A DNA stretch of 64,000 bases from Polynucleobacter sp. JS-JIR-II-b4 (GTDB taxonomy: Bacteria; Pseudomonadota; Gammaproteobacteria; Burkholderiales; Burkholderiaceae): positions 682,001 to 746,000 of the forward strand of contig NZ_CP061306.1 of NCBI RefSeq assembly GCF_018687815.1, in the 5' to 3' direction. Every line of letters starts with the position of its first letter. Position 1 is the first letter of the stretch. Under the pieces are notes generated by a model, which saw only the letters and a program-made list of their open reading frames with translations, searched no databases and was not told the origin of the DNA. Positions 7,463-16,170 of this stretch are shown in pieces. Position numbers and translations under genes: made by a program.

Positions 7463-8461
7463 ATGTCATTCTCTAAAGTTCTGAAGAACTTTCTCTTTAT
7501 GTCTGTGTTGTGGGCCATTGGCTTTAGTGTTCATGCGCAAAGTACATCCCAGAAAATCGCTACCTGGCCAAAACAAGCCATTCGCATCGTTGTAACCTTT
7601 ACCCCCGGTGGGGCTCCAGATATATTGGCGCGCGTTTTAGCGGAAGATTGGCAGCAAAACTTGGGTGTACCAGTACTAGTCGAGAATCGCCCAGGCTATG
7701 GCGGCAATATTGGCGCTGATCTTGTTGCTAAGAGCGATCCAGATGGCTATACCTTATTAATTGGTACGGTAGGCATTCATGCGATTAATGGCGCGCTGTA
7801 TGAAAAGATTTCATACGATCCTGTGAAAGATTTCACACCCATTAGTTTTTTAGCAAGCACACCAAATGTATTAATTGTGAATAAGAAATTAGGCGTTAAC
7901 AATCTTCATGAGTTAATTGAATTGGCAAAAGCAAAACCAGATCAACTCACTTTTGGTTCATCAGGTGTTGGCACTTCTTTGCACATGTCAGGTGAATTGT
8001 TTAAGCAAATAGCCGGTGTTCAAATCCGTCACATTCCTTATAAGGGACGAGCACAATCTTTGCCTGACTTACTCAGTGGTCGTATCTCCATGCTCTTTGA
8101 TAACCTTTCTTCATCCTTAGCTTTGATTAAGGCGGGAGAGGTTCAAGCCTTAGGGGTGACTACGCTGAAGCGCTCACATGCCGCCCCCGAGATTCCCACT
8201 CTAGCCGAGCAAGGTTTGGCCGGTTTTGAGGCTGTATCTTGGTTTTCATTGATGGCACCGGCAAACCTTCCGCCTGATATTCAAAAACGCCTAAATCAAA
8301 TGGTGCGCCAAACTTTGAACAACCCCGATGTCAAATCCAAGCTCTTGGCTGGTGGCCTGGACCCCGCTCCAGGTAGCCCAAAAGACCTTTCTAAGTTGAT
8401 TGCCTCCGAAGCAAGCAAATGGGGTAAGGTAGTACAGCAATCAGGTGCAAAATTAGAGTAA
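7463..8461 (+). CDS. Tripartite tricarboxylate transporter (Bug family) substrate-binding protein
   Basis: 332 residues from ATG 7463 (an in-frame TTG lies at 7457). A signal peptide ending in VHAQ is followed by the Bug signatures AIRIVVTFTPGGAPDILARV, NRPGYGGNIGADLVAKSDPDGYTLLIG and HIPYKGRAQSLPDLLSGRI. It is a periplasmic TctC-fold ligand binder, again without TctAB genes next to it. Ligand unknown. It shares clear family features with the proteins at 2630-3631 and 25533-26495, but each is a separate gene with different neighbours. Confidence 0.92.
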   Translation: MSFSKVLKNFLFMSVLWAIGFSVHAQSTSQKIATWPKQAIRIVVTFTPGGAPDILARVLAEDWQQNLGVPVLVENRPGYGGNIGADLVAKSDPDGYTLLIGTVGIHAINGALYEKISYDPVKDFTPISFLASTPNVLIVNKKLGVNNLHELIELAKAKPDQLTFGSSGVGTSLHMSGELFKQIAGVQIRHIPYKGRAQSLPDLLSGRISMLFDNLSSSLALIKAGEVQALGVTTLKRSHAAPEIPTLAEQGLAGFEAVSWFSLMAPANLPPDIQKRLNQMVRQTLNNPDVKSKLLAGGLDPAPGSPKDLSKLIASEASKWGKVVQQSGAKLE

Positions 8462-8511
8462 CAAACCCTTATTTTCTTGTCAGCCCAAGCCTATTTTTAA
8501 GCGTTAAAGGT

Positions 8512-10365
8512 ATGTGGCCTTCATTTTTCCCTCTTTTTCGTAAACCCCTCAATTTGCCTAAATTTTCAGCATTAGACATTTCTAAATTCGGCGTGACTTT
8601 GGCTGTCTGTTTGTTGGTGGGTTGCGCTACGCAGACTCAGCAAATCAAGATGAATGAGTCCAAAGAGCAGTTTAAAAATGGTGATCTGCAAAATACGACT
8701 GCGGCTATTCAGGGTGCCTTCAAGGATAAAAATACCCTGTATTACATGGAGCTGGGCGAGGTACAAAGACTGCAAGGCCCCACCCAGATTCCCAATAGCA
8801 CCCAAAACCTATTAGCTGCAGATCAATTAGTCAGTCGTTGGGAGGTGACTACCAGCGACAAACTCAGACGCTCTTTTTCAGGAGCAAGTGGCTACGTTTT
8901 GTCTGAAGGTTTCAGTAGTGAGTATGACCCTAAACCTTATGAAGTGAGTCTATTAAGTCAGACCATCGCCTTAAACCACATCTCTCAAGGGCACTGGAAT
9001 GATGCCATGGTGGAAGCCAAAAAGATGGCACAGCGTGAGAAGGTGATTGAGGAGTTGATACAGAGTAGGGTGGCCGCAGTCTCCAAGGTGGAGCAGGAGC
9101 AGCAAAATAATCCCAATACTCAAGGCGCATCTAGCCGTATTGAAAGTATCAGCGGTTACCCAATCAATCTATTGGATGACGAGGAAACGCGTAGCCTCAA
9201 GAACTCGTATCAGAACCCGGCAGCGTATTACCTATCTGGTTTTATTCATGAGTCACAAGGAGAGGCAAGTCTAGCTGCGCCAGGTTATCGCTTGGCAATT
9301 GAGTTGCGTCCCCAAGTTAACTTTTTTAAAACCAGTATCGCTAAGTTGGACTCCAATATTGCCAACCAAGGCAAAAAGGCGTTTGCTGATACCTTGATCA
9401 TTATTGATACGGGTTACATGCCTAAAATTATTCCTTATCAAATCAGCCAGTCTTTTAATCTGGGAGGCAACCCAAAATTAGTGACCTTAACTTTTCCGGT
9501 AATCGAAAAGTCTACCGAGCGTTTCAGGCCAACTATGGTTCAGTTGGGCGATAAAGTGGCTAATCCAGAGTTGGTTGCCAATATTGATGCTATGGCTCGC
9601 AAGAACTTGCGTGATGAGATGCCGGCCTATGTTTTAAGAGCATCCTCTAGAGCGCTAGTCTCTCTGGCTGCGCAATATGCAGCGGATCGAGCTGCACAGC
9701 AAGCGGCTAACAAGCGAAGCCAGAACAATCAAAACAATCAGAACAATGGTAGCGCTGCTCTGATTGGCGCGATTGCAGGAATGATTACGGGTTATGGCTT
9801 GCAAGCAATCAATGTGACTGATGTGCGTCATTGGTCAACTTTGCCCGCGCAAACATACATGGCCAGAATGGGTTTGCCGATTGGACCAACTGTTCTGAAA
9901 TACACTTTGCCATCTGGCGTAACCGCATCTCAAACGGTTAACTTAGTAGGCGGGTACAACGTGGTTTATATCCGCATGTTTAGAAATAGGGCAACTGTAT
10001 TGACCTCGAATGACCCTACTGCGCTTCCTCCCAAAGATCCTGTTGTTGGTACTCCAATAGTCGCATCTCCAGCCGCCATCTCGCCAGCAAGCCCACAACC
10101 TGCTCTCGTTGAACCTAAACCATCTGAGGGTGCATTTGCAGGTTTTAAGAAACTATGGGGAGGCTTTCAGGATCCGCTGCCCGAAGAGTCTGCCTCAGCC
10201 GTGGTAACAACTACCCCAGTAGCACAAACTAGCCCTGTGCTTCCTGCCCCTATTTCAACCCCCAATCCCACCCCCAACAATATCCCTGCTAGCGGTAATA
10301 TGGAAGGGGTGAGGCCTTATGAGCCACCCAATCTGTTGAATAGCTTTCAGCAGCTTTTTAATTAG
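8512..10365 (+). CDS. Large lipoprotein, COG3014-like
   Basis: 617 residues. After a long leader comes the hydrophobic stretch GVTLAVCLLVGC with lipobox LVGC, so the mature protein is a lipoprotein. Residues about 60-280 are helical and TPR-like (NPAAYYLSGFIHESQGEAS is a typical repeat). A Gln/Asn-rich stretch near 400 precedes a Gly-rich hydrophobic segment (ALIGAIAGMITGYGL), and the C-terminal 110 residues are Pro/Ser/Ala-rich linker. Proteins of this kind accompany YcfL and LpoB in other Gammaproteobacteria and Betaproteobacteria. The start is uncertain: AAAGG lies only 1 bp before the ATG, and a TTG at 8554 is an alternative. Confidence 0.75.
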   Translation: MWPSFFPLFRKPLNLPKFSALDISKFGVTLAVCLLVGCATQTQQIKMNESKEQFKNGDLQNTTAAIQGAFKDKNTLYYMELGEVQRLQGPTQIPNSTQNLLAADQLVSRWEVTTSDKLRRSFSGASGYVLSEGFSSEYDPKPYEVSLLSQTIALNHISQGHWNDAMVEAKKMAQREKVIEELIQSRVAAVSKVEQEQQNNPNTQGASSRIESISGYPINLLDDEETRSLKNSYQNPAAYYLSGFIHESQGEASLAAPGYRLAIELRPQVNFFKTSIAKLDSNIANQGKKAFADTLIIIDTGYMPKIIPYQISQSFNLGGNPKLVTLTFPVIEKSTERFRPTMVQLGDKVANPELVANIDAMARKNLRDEMPAYVLRASSRALVSLAAQYAADRAAQQAANKRSQNNQNNQNNGSAALIGAIAGMITGYGLQAINVTDVRHWSTLPAQTYMARMGLPIGPTVLKYTLPSGVTASQTVNLVGGYNVVYIRMFRNRATVLTSNDPTALPPKDPVVGTPIVASPAAISPASPQPALVEPKPSEGAFAGFKKLWGGFQDPLPEESASAVVTTTPVAQTSPVLPAPISTPNPTPNNIPASGNMEGVRPYEPPNLLNSFQQLFN

Positions 10366-10376
10366 GAAAGACCCAG

Positions 10377-10733
10377 ATGAAAAAATACCTTGCAATCCTG
10401 ATGACAGCACTTGCTCTTGTTGCATGTAGCTCAACGCCATCCATGAAGGACATGACGGTACGCATGGGTGATACGGATAGCATTCAAATTACTGATATGC
10501 GTAGTTTGATGCGCAATGGCGTATTAACAGCGCAGGTAACCATACAGAATGACAGCAAATCCAATCTCGTATCTTATCGATTTAAATGGATTGGTAAAAA
10601 CGGTATGGCTGTAACAGATGAAGAGCCATGGAAGCCTGTAACGGTAGGTAAGGGGCAGTCGACCGTTATCATGGGAATCGCCCCAACGCCGGATGCTACT
10701 GACTTTCGTTTTGAATTAAATCAATACAAATAA
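10377..10733 (+). CDS. ycfL: YcfL family lipoprotein (DUF1425)
   Basis: 118 residues with lipoprotein signal MKKYLAILMTALALVACSS (lipobox LVAC). The rest is a single small beta-sandwich-like domain containing LTAQVTIQNDSKSNLVSYRFKWIGKNG, typical of the YcfL/DUF1425 family. In E. coli ycfL lies immediately before lpoB, and the same order is kept here, 11 bp after the large lipoprotein and 52 bp before lpoB. Role unknown; the link to LpoB is by conserved neighbourhood. Confidence 0.85.
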   Translation: MKKYLAILMTALALVACSSTPSMKDMTVRMGDTDSIQITDMRSLMRNGVLTAQVTIQNDSKSNLVSYRFKWIGKNGMAVTDEEPWKPVTVGKGQSTVIMGIAPTPDATDFRFELNQYK

Positions 10734-10785
10734 AAATCAATTAACTATTTAATATTAAAAAGATTTAGGCTTATTAAGGATGATC

Positions 10786-11370
10786 ATGAACACTAAAACT
10801 ATTCGCTTATCTGCTATTGCATTATCAGTAGCAGCACTTGCTGCATGCTCAGGACCACAGGTTCGTTACGGTGATGCGAAGGCGGTAGAGACCGTTAATG
10901 CAAACTACGGATCAACTGATCTACAGATGATTGCCGAGGCAATGACAAGATCACTGCTTCAGTCTAAGGCTATCTCTGGAAGCAAAGATGCGCCTATTGT
11001 GACGCTTGCAGATGTGAAGAATAAGACTTCTGAATATATCGATACGCGTGTGATTACCGATAAGATCCGTACGCAGTTAATGAAGAGCGGTCAAGTGCGA
11101 TTTGCAGTGAGCGTTTCTGAAATGCAAAATCAGACCGAAGAGCTCAAGCGTCAGAATCAGTCAGGTTTATATAAGAACGGCACGATTGCCAAGACCGGCA
11201 ATATGCAGGGCGCTCAGTATCGTATCGAAGGATCGATTGCTTCTATTATCAAAAACACCAAGGATGTGAAAGACGTTTATTACGTATTTAATCTCAATCT
11301 CATTAATAACGAATCCGGTTTGCTCGAGTGGGCTGATGAAAAAGAGATTCGTAAGACTGCTACGCGCTAA
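10786..11370 (+). CDS. lpoB: Penicillin-binding protein activator LpoB
   Basis: 194 residues from ATG 10786. An in-frame ATG at 10780 overlaps the AAGGA ribosome-binding site, so the second ATG, 5 bp after it, is preferred. Signal and lipobox (LAAC) anchor it in the outer membrane. The domain has STDLQMIAEAMTRSLLQS, VTLADVKNKTSEYIDTRVITDKI and QYRIEGSIASIIKN, matching LpoB, which reaches through the periplasm to activate the bifunctional peptidoglycan synthase PBP1B. There is almost no disordered linker before the domain, unlike E. coli LpoB. Confidence 0.9.
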   Translation: MNTKTIRLSAIALSVAALAACSGPQVRYGDAKAVETVNANYGSTDLQMIAEAMTRSLLQSKAISGSKDAPIVTLADVKNKTSEYIDTRVITDKIRTQLMKSGQVRFAVSVSEMQNQTEELKRQNQSGLYKNGTIAKTGNMQGAQYRIEGSIASIIKNTKDVKDVYYVFNLNLINNESGLLEWADEKEIRKTATR

Positions 11371-11405
11371 TACGCAACTCAACACCATAAAGAATTGAGC
11401 AACAC

Positions 11406-12443
11406 ATGAAAAAAATATTATTAGCTTGTACGGGGATGAGTCTGATTTTTTTAGCCGGCTGTGCTAGCAAGCCGCCTGCTCCCGTGGAATCTGCGTATAT
11501 TGGCCAAGTGCCAGCGGACCCACCCAAAAATCCCGTCATCAGTGCTGAGGCTTTAAAGGCGGATTCCAAGTCAATTGCGGTCACGGATATCTACTTTAAG
11601 AAAGAAGGAAAAAACTTCACGTTTGTCGAAGAAACTAGGACGACAACAGATAACAATATTACCTCTACGATTGTGCCCAAGACTATTGAGGTAGATGCGG
11701 ATAAAGCGAATGCATCTGCTATTACTGGTGGGGCGAATTCATCCGCGTTCCCAGTGAAGTTCACTAATTTGGCCGATCCTATAGCTACTAGTCCAGGAGC
11801 AGCGACAGCGCCTGTGACGGATGCAGCAGCTCCAAGCAACAGCTCTTCAAGCGCTAATACCCAAAGCATGAAGAAGTCGGGATATCAAGCCAATAATGAG
11901 TATGGAGAATTGCGTTACTTGGCCAATCCCATTCGTGGCCTGTTGATAAAGTCTGGCTATAAAGTGGTTCAAGCCAAGGCTACCGTAGCCGCTCCTAATC
12001 AAGGTGACGAGTACTTCGATATTGTGAAACGTATTAAGGCTGGGGATTTCGGTGATGCAGACTATGTTTTATATGGTGTGTTGGCAGAAGTCTCTAGCAC
12101 GGATAATGTATCTGATATTCCTGGAACCAAATCTACCTCGCAACAGATGACGCTTGAAGTAACGGTGGACTTTAATATTGTCGACACCAAGACAACGCAA
12201 ATCGTTGCATCGTTTGTAGCTTCTGGTGAAGGTAAGGACGTCCAAATCGATGGCAGAGACACTGGATATAAACCGAGTAATGCCAAGTTAATGAAGTTGG
12301 CTTCATTGGATTTGGCTGAAGATGTACGCAAGCATTTGGCTGATCAAAACTTTATTACTAACAACCCTGGTTCGGCAGGGCAGTTGCGTAACCTCAAAAC
12401 CCGTTTAAATGACGATGCTTCTACTTTGAAGGTTTATAAGTAA
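11406..12443 (+). CDS. Lipoprotein with LpoB/CsgG-like C-terminal domain
   Basis: 345 residues with lipobox LAGC at about residues 16-19. A Ser/Ala/Thr-rich linker near 125-155 separates a short N-terminal part from a domain at about 165-345. There, ANPIRGLLIKSGYKVVQ, ADYVLYGVLAEVSS and LEVTVDFNIVDTKTTQIVASF resemble the CsgG/LpoB fold, with variable helix and strand order. It follows lpoB by 35 bp and closes the four-lipoprotein cluster. It could be a second, divergent synthase activator (inference). The assignment to that fold is from pattern only. Confidence 0.7.
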   Translation: MKKILLACTGMSLIFLAGCASKPPAPVESAYIGQVPADPPKNPVISAEALKADSKSIAVTDIYFKKEGKNFTFVEETRTTTDNNITSTIVPKTIEVDADKANASAITGGANSSAFPVKFTNLADPIATSPGAATAPVTDAAAPSNSSSSANTQSMKKSGYQANNEYGELRYLANPIRGLLIKSGYKVVQAKATVAAPNQGDEYFDIVKRIKAGDFGDADYVLYGVLAEVSSTDNVSDIPGTKSTSQQMTLEVTVDFNIVDTKTTQIVASFVASGEGKDVQIDGRDTGYKPSNAKLMKLASLDLAEDVRKHLADQNFITNNPGSAGQLRNLKTRLNDDASTLKVYK

Positions 12444-12463
12444 GAGACTCAAAGTAGTTTGTC

Positions 12464-13855
12464 TTAAACCTGTACCGGCGGATGCGTCTTCTCATAGCGC
12501 TCCGCCGTTCTTCTAAAGAGATAGAGCAAAAAGCACGCAGCTAAGCCCAGACTTAAGCTGTTGCCAGCCCAAAAGCCATTGGCGCCTTGTAGGAATTCTG
12601 GCGTATTGCCAAATACATTAAAACCCATGAGGTAGCCGCCACCAAGGCCTACGCCCCAAAGTGAGCCTGCATAAATCACCATCGGTAAAAAAGCAATGCG
12701 ATAGGCCCGCAGAATAAATGCTGCGGTAACTTGAAGGGCATCAAATACTTGATAGAAGGCTATAAATAAGAAGAGGGGGATAGAGAACACCTTCACCTCT
12801 GCTGGTGGATCGTATAAATCCAATAGCTGTATTCTGAAAATCCAAACCGCGATACCAATAATGATGCACAGCGTGGTGGTAAAAAAGACGGATGACCAAC
12901 CGATCTCTTCGGCACGCTCGGGTTTGTTAGCACCAATAGATTGTGACACTAAGGTCATGGTCGCAATGGAGAGGGATAGCGGCACCATGTAGATGACAGT
13001 TCCCATATTGGCCACGATTTGATGGCCTGCTAATGCCGTGGTTCCAAGGCGGGCAATAAATAGCGACATAAATGTGAAAGAAGTTACTTCAATCAAGTAA
13101 CTAAAGCCAATAGGTGCGCCAAGTTTTAATAATGTCCAGATACGATGCCAATCGGGCATGCTAAAGCGAGCAAAGATCTTAAATGGTTTATAAAAGCGAT
13201 CAAATAAAACAAAGCCCAGAGTCATGAGTAGCCAGGACCAGTTAATGATGACGGTAGCTACAGCGCAGCCTGGCCCGCCCATGCCCTCTATACCTAAGCC
13301 TCCATAAATAAAGAGTAGGTTTAAGGGTAGCTTGAGTCCTAAACCGATAATTTGTACAACAGTGATGACGGTGGGGCGTGAGACTGCATTGTGGAGGGCC
13401 ATCAATACGCGCATGGCCATGCTGGCTGGTAAGCCAATTGCCAGAATGCTCAGATATAGCTTCGCTTTACCTTCAATAGCATCATTGACTCGGGAAATAG
13501 CTAGCAAGTGATCTGCATTGAGCAAAATGAAGCAGCCCAAAATCGTGAGGCCTAAAGCAAGCCAAGCCGCTTGCCGCACTTCTTCACCGATTTCACCAAA
13601 ACGTTTGGCGCCAAAGAGTTGTCCTGCAATTGGTGCAAGCGCTGAGATCACTCCGGTGAGTCCTACATAAATGCTGATGAAGATAGCTGATGCCATTGCC
13701 AGTGCTGCTAAATCATCAGCTGAATAACGAGCAGTCATTGCTGTATCAAGTACGCCAAATGAAATCACAGCAAGCTGACCAACCAATAGAGGTCCAGCTA
13801 GTTTTAGTAAAGAGGGGATGTCCTCGCGAAGACGCGATAGCTTAAAGTGCAGCAC
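12464..13855 (-). CDS. norM: MATE family multidrug efflux transporter
   Basis: 463 residues with about twelve TM helices. Diagnostic segments are GPLLVGQLAVISFGVLDTAMTARYSADDLAALAMA in the N-half and GTTALAGHQIVANMGTVIYMVPLSLSIATMTLVSQSIGAN in the C-half, the MATE repeat motifs of NorM-like proteins. These are cation-coupled (Na+ or H+) exporters of cationic drugs in the inner membrane. The gene is 3 bp downstream of the glycosyltransferase gene and thus in one transcript with it. The symbol is by family only; substrate unknown. Confidence 0.88.
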   Translation of the reverse strand: MLHFKLSRLREDIPSLLKLAGPLLVGQLAVISFGVLDTAMTARYSADDLAALAMASAIFISIYVGLTGVISALAPIAGQLFGAKRFGEIGEEVRQAAWLALGLTILGCFILLNADHLLAISRVNDAIEGKAKLYLSILAIGLPASMAMRVLMALHNAVSRPTVITVVQIIGLGLKLPLNLLFIYGGLGIEGMGGPGCAVATVIINWSWLLMTLGFVLFDRFYKPFKIFARFSMPDWHRIWTLLKLGAPIGFSYLIEVTSFTFMSLFIARLGTTALAGHQIVANMGTVIYMVPLSLSIATMTLVSQSIGANKPERAEEIGWSSVFFTTTLCIIIGIAVWIFRIQLLDLYDPPAEVKVFSIPLFLFIAFYQVFDALQVTAAFILRAYRIAFLPMVIYAGSLWGVGLGGGYLMGFNVFGNTPEFLQGANGFWAGNSLSLGLAACFLLYLFRRTAERYEKTHPPVQV

Positions 13856-13858
13856 GAA

Positions 13859-15577
13859 TTATTCCGGGATAACTTCGTAGAGACGTAGGCGTTCATCGCG
13901 GTCAGCAGCACGACGATCTTCCCAAAGCAGTGTGAGCTTTTTATTATTCAGTTGCGCGTACGCCTTTGCTTCGGATTGGCTGTGGGTCAGCATCCATGGG
14001 CAATTAGGATCATCTCGCAAATTGAGCTTGGAGAAATATTCAAAAGAGGCGAGCTGTGCAGGCCCTAGATTGCTAGTGTCTATGCAGCCACCACCAGCGG
14101 GGATCACTTGGGCCAATCGCGCAGAAACCTGACGATAGGTTTTAGCGTAGTTAATCGTTGGCAGCCATAAAGACATCAGTAGTACCCACATTAAAGTGGT
14201 GCCGGATGCTGAGATGATGAGGCAGCGCCAGATTTCTTTCGGGGCCCGAGAAGTTCTCCAACGCACTACCGCAAGCCATAAGCCTGTAATAGCAAGTGCA
14301 ACAATAAATGCCAAGACATTAAATTGTCCCGTAAATCCAGGAAGTAGGCGTGCGATATTGGCAGCTGTAGATTCTGGATAGCCAGTCACTTTGGCGAGCC
14401 AAATAATCCAAATGGCCAGCGCGATCAGCGTAAAGCTAAACATTGCAAACCAGTCAATAAAGCTAATGACGCTTCGCTTGAGAACGGGCAGACTAAATGC
14501 GGCAATAATCGAAAGACTTGGAATTAAGATCATTAAGTCATGTTCGTTAGCTTCGAGGCGGAACAAAACATAAATTAAGCTACCGATGAATAAGCTCAGA
14601 GGAATGCAAAGATGGGGCGCGCGCCATGTGCCTGATTCTTTAATGCGACCCCAGTGCGCAAGGGAAACGATTGCGAGCGGCCAGACAGGCCAAGCGTAAG
14701 CCCAGAAGTTCACACTCAAGAAACCCAGTGATTCAATTGATGGAGTAGCGCGCATTTCCGGTACATTGCGCCAGCCCTCTTCAGCGATGTGACGCCATTG
14801 CACTGGCAGATCAGCTAGATACCAAATCAGAGGCCAAATCGCAAAACCGATCAAACCTAAAACGGTACTAGTCAGCGTCCAGCGAAAGCGCAACTTCGCA
14901 TTGCTAGCAATGACCGCAATGATGGTGGAGGTAACAATGATTAAGCTGAGTGTGAGATTGCTTGATAGGGCGACGATGGCAATACCAAGGCCAGTCCAGA
15001 AACCACCTTGCCAAGGTTTATCTAAGCCGCGCACTGTGCCATATAGCACGATGCTAATACCCATGAGCTGCGCCATCATTGGTGTTGTTTCATGAGCGCG
15101 TTGCGCTAGACCTACGCATGCCAAGAAAATGAGTAGCGCACCATCAGCCAAGGTCATGCCGTAGCTCTTTAAATCAGGCTGACCACCAACGGCCAATGCC
15201 ATCGGCTGAACTTCACGACGACGACCTAATAAATAGGTGGCATACCAAATTGCTAGTGCAGCAGAGAAGAAGCAGATGGCGGCGTATAAGCGTGCAGCAT
15301 TAGCGGCGCCAATGAATGGACCAAACCACTCAATGAGTGTGGCGCCCATCCAATAAGGTAAGGGTGCGCCTAGAGAGATGTCGCGTCCAGCTAAGTGAGG
15401 AACTATCCAGTCTAAGGAGTTACCGCGAAAGAGTGTCCACATGCCACCAAACCCAATGGCATCCTCATTCTTCCAGGGATCCCTAAAGAAGAGACCGGCG
15501 AAACCATAAACTAAGGTCAGCGCAAAAATAATAATGCGCGGAATTGATTTAGTGGCGGCGGCAGTAAGTTTGACCAT
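13859..15577 (-). CDS. ArnT/PMT-like integral membrane glycosyltransferase
   Basis: 572 residues with at least ten TM helices. The N-terminal region has the ArnT-type pattern: a first periplasmic loop with FFRDPWKNEDAIGFG (acidic residues after the first helix) and ISLGAPLPYWMGATLIEWFG. These enzymes (GT-C fold) transfer a sugar from a polyprenyl phosphate to lipid A or other acceptors on the periplasmic face. The C-terminal 100 residues form a soluble periplasmic part. No lipid A modification genes are nearby, so the acceptor is unknown. It precedes the MATE gene by 3 bp. Confidence 0.8.
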   Translation of the reverse strand: MVKLTAAATKSIPRIIIFALTLVYGFAGLFFRDPWKNEDAIGFGGMWTLFRGNSLDWIVPHLAGRDISLGAPLPYWMGATLIEWFGPFIGAANAARLYAAICFFSAALAIWYATYLLGRRREVQPMALAVGGQPDLKSYGMTLADGALLIFLACVGLAQRAHETTPMMAQLMGISIVLYGTVRGLDKPWQGGFWTGLGIAIVALSSNLTLSLIIVTSTIIAVIASNAKLRFRWTLTSTVLGLIGFAIWPLIWYLADLPVQWRHIAEEGWRNVPEMRATPSIESLGFLSVNFWAYAWPVWPLAIVSLAHWGRIKESGTWRAPHLCIPLSLFIGSLIYVLFRLEANEHDLMILIPSLSIIAAFSLPVLKRSVISFIDWFAMFSFTLIALAIWIIWLAKVTGYPESTAANIARLLPGFTGQFNVLAFIVALAITGLWLAVVRWRTSRAPKEIWRCLIISASGTTLMWVLLMSLWLPTINYAKTYRQVSARLAQVIPAGGGCIDTSNLGPAQLASFEYFSKLNLRDDPNCPWMLTHSQSEAKAYAQLNNKKLTLLWEDRRAADRDERLRLYEVIPE

Positions 15578-15590
15578 GGGTGAAGTTCAA

Positions 15591-15617
15591 AATAAAAAAG
15601 GCAGCAAACGCTGCCTT
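15591..15617 (-). terminator. Rho-independent terminator of L31 gene
   Basis: AAGGCAGC, loop AAAC, GCTGCCTT (8-bp stem) followed on the minus strand by TTTTTTATT. It lies about 50 bp past the rpmE2 stop. A strong intrinsic terminator. Confidence 0.85.
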
Positions 15618-15666
15618 GATTATCTCGCAGAGCAGGTATTTAACATACCCCGCGAATAGAAGTGGT

Positions 15667-16014
15667 TTAAGCCTTCTTCTTAGCTGGCTTTTCAGCAGCT
15701 TTAGCTTCTGCAGCAGCAGCTTTTTTCTCAGCTGTTTTAGCAGCGCCATCACCGGTAGCTTTAGCAACAGCTTTAGTACCGAATTTCTGACGGAATTTCT
15801 CAACACGACCAGCGGTATCCATAATTTTCTGGGTACCAGTGTAGAAAGGGTGTGATTCAGATGAAGTCTCGATCTTGGCTAATGGATATTCATTGCCATC
15901 TTCCCACTTGATTGTCTCTCTAGTAGACATAGTGGAGCGAGTCTTGAAGCTGAAGTTATTGGAAACGTCTACAAAGACGATTTCACGATATTCGGGGTGA
16001 ATGCCAGGTTTCAT
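15667..16014 (-). CDS. rpmE2: 50S ribosomal protein L31 type B, with Ala/Lys-rich tail
   Basis: 115 residues. [20 protein letters not shown] and [26 protein letters not shown] are the L31 core, which sits at the 30S-50S bridge. The zinc-ribbon cysteines of type A L31 are absent, so this is the zinc-independent form. Usual length is 80-90 residues; here about 30 extra residues, almost only Ala, Lys and Glu, end in PAKKKA. Such a tail is basic enough to bind rRNA but may be disordered. The gene lies downstream of rho on the same strand, a common order in Burkholderiales. Confidence 0.93.
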   Translation of the reverse strand: MKPGIHPEYREIVFVDVSNNFSFKTRSTMSTRETIKWEDGNEYPLAKIETSSESHPFYTGTQKIMDTAGRVEKFRQKFGTKAVAKATGDGAAKTAEKKAAAAEAKAAEKPAKKKA

Positions 16015-16134
16015 GTTGAGTCCTATGAGCGGGGAGCCGTTTGAGCCAAATTGGCTGAAATACTTTCCCAGGTTTTAAAAGCGGTAAAGGCGAAATTATG
16101 CCATGAAATCAACAACAAAGCGCTGTTTAGGTGT

Positions 16135-16157
16135 CCAAAAAGGGCTGAAACAGCCCT
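16135..16157 (-). terminator. Rho-independent terminator of rho
   Basis: AGGGCTG, loop AAA, CAGCCCT, then TTTTGG on the minus strand, 14 bp past the rho stop. The short U-tract makes it moderate. Confidence 0.65.
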
Positions 16158-16170
16158 CTAGACCCCTAAA

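Noticed and set aside
15580-15855. Plus-strand ORF across the rpmE2 tail and terminator
   Set aside because: Ser/Phe-rich frame produced by reading the Ala/Lys tail backwards; overlaps the terminator.
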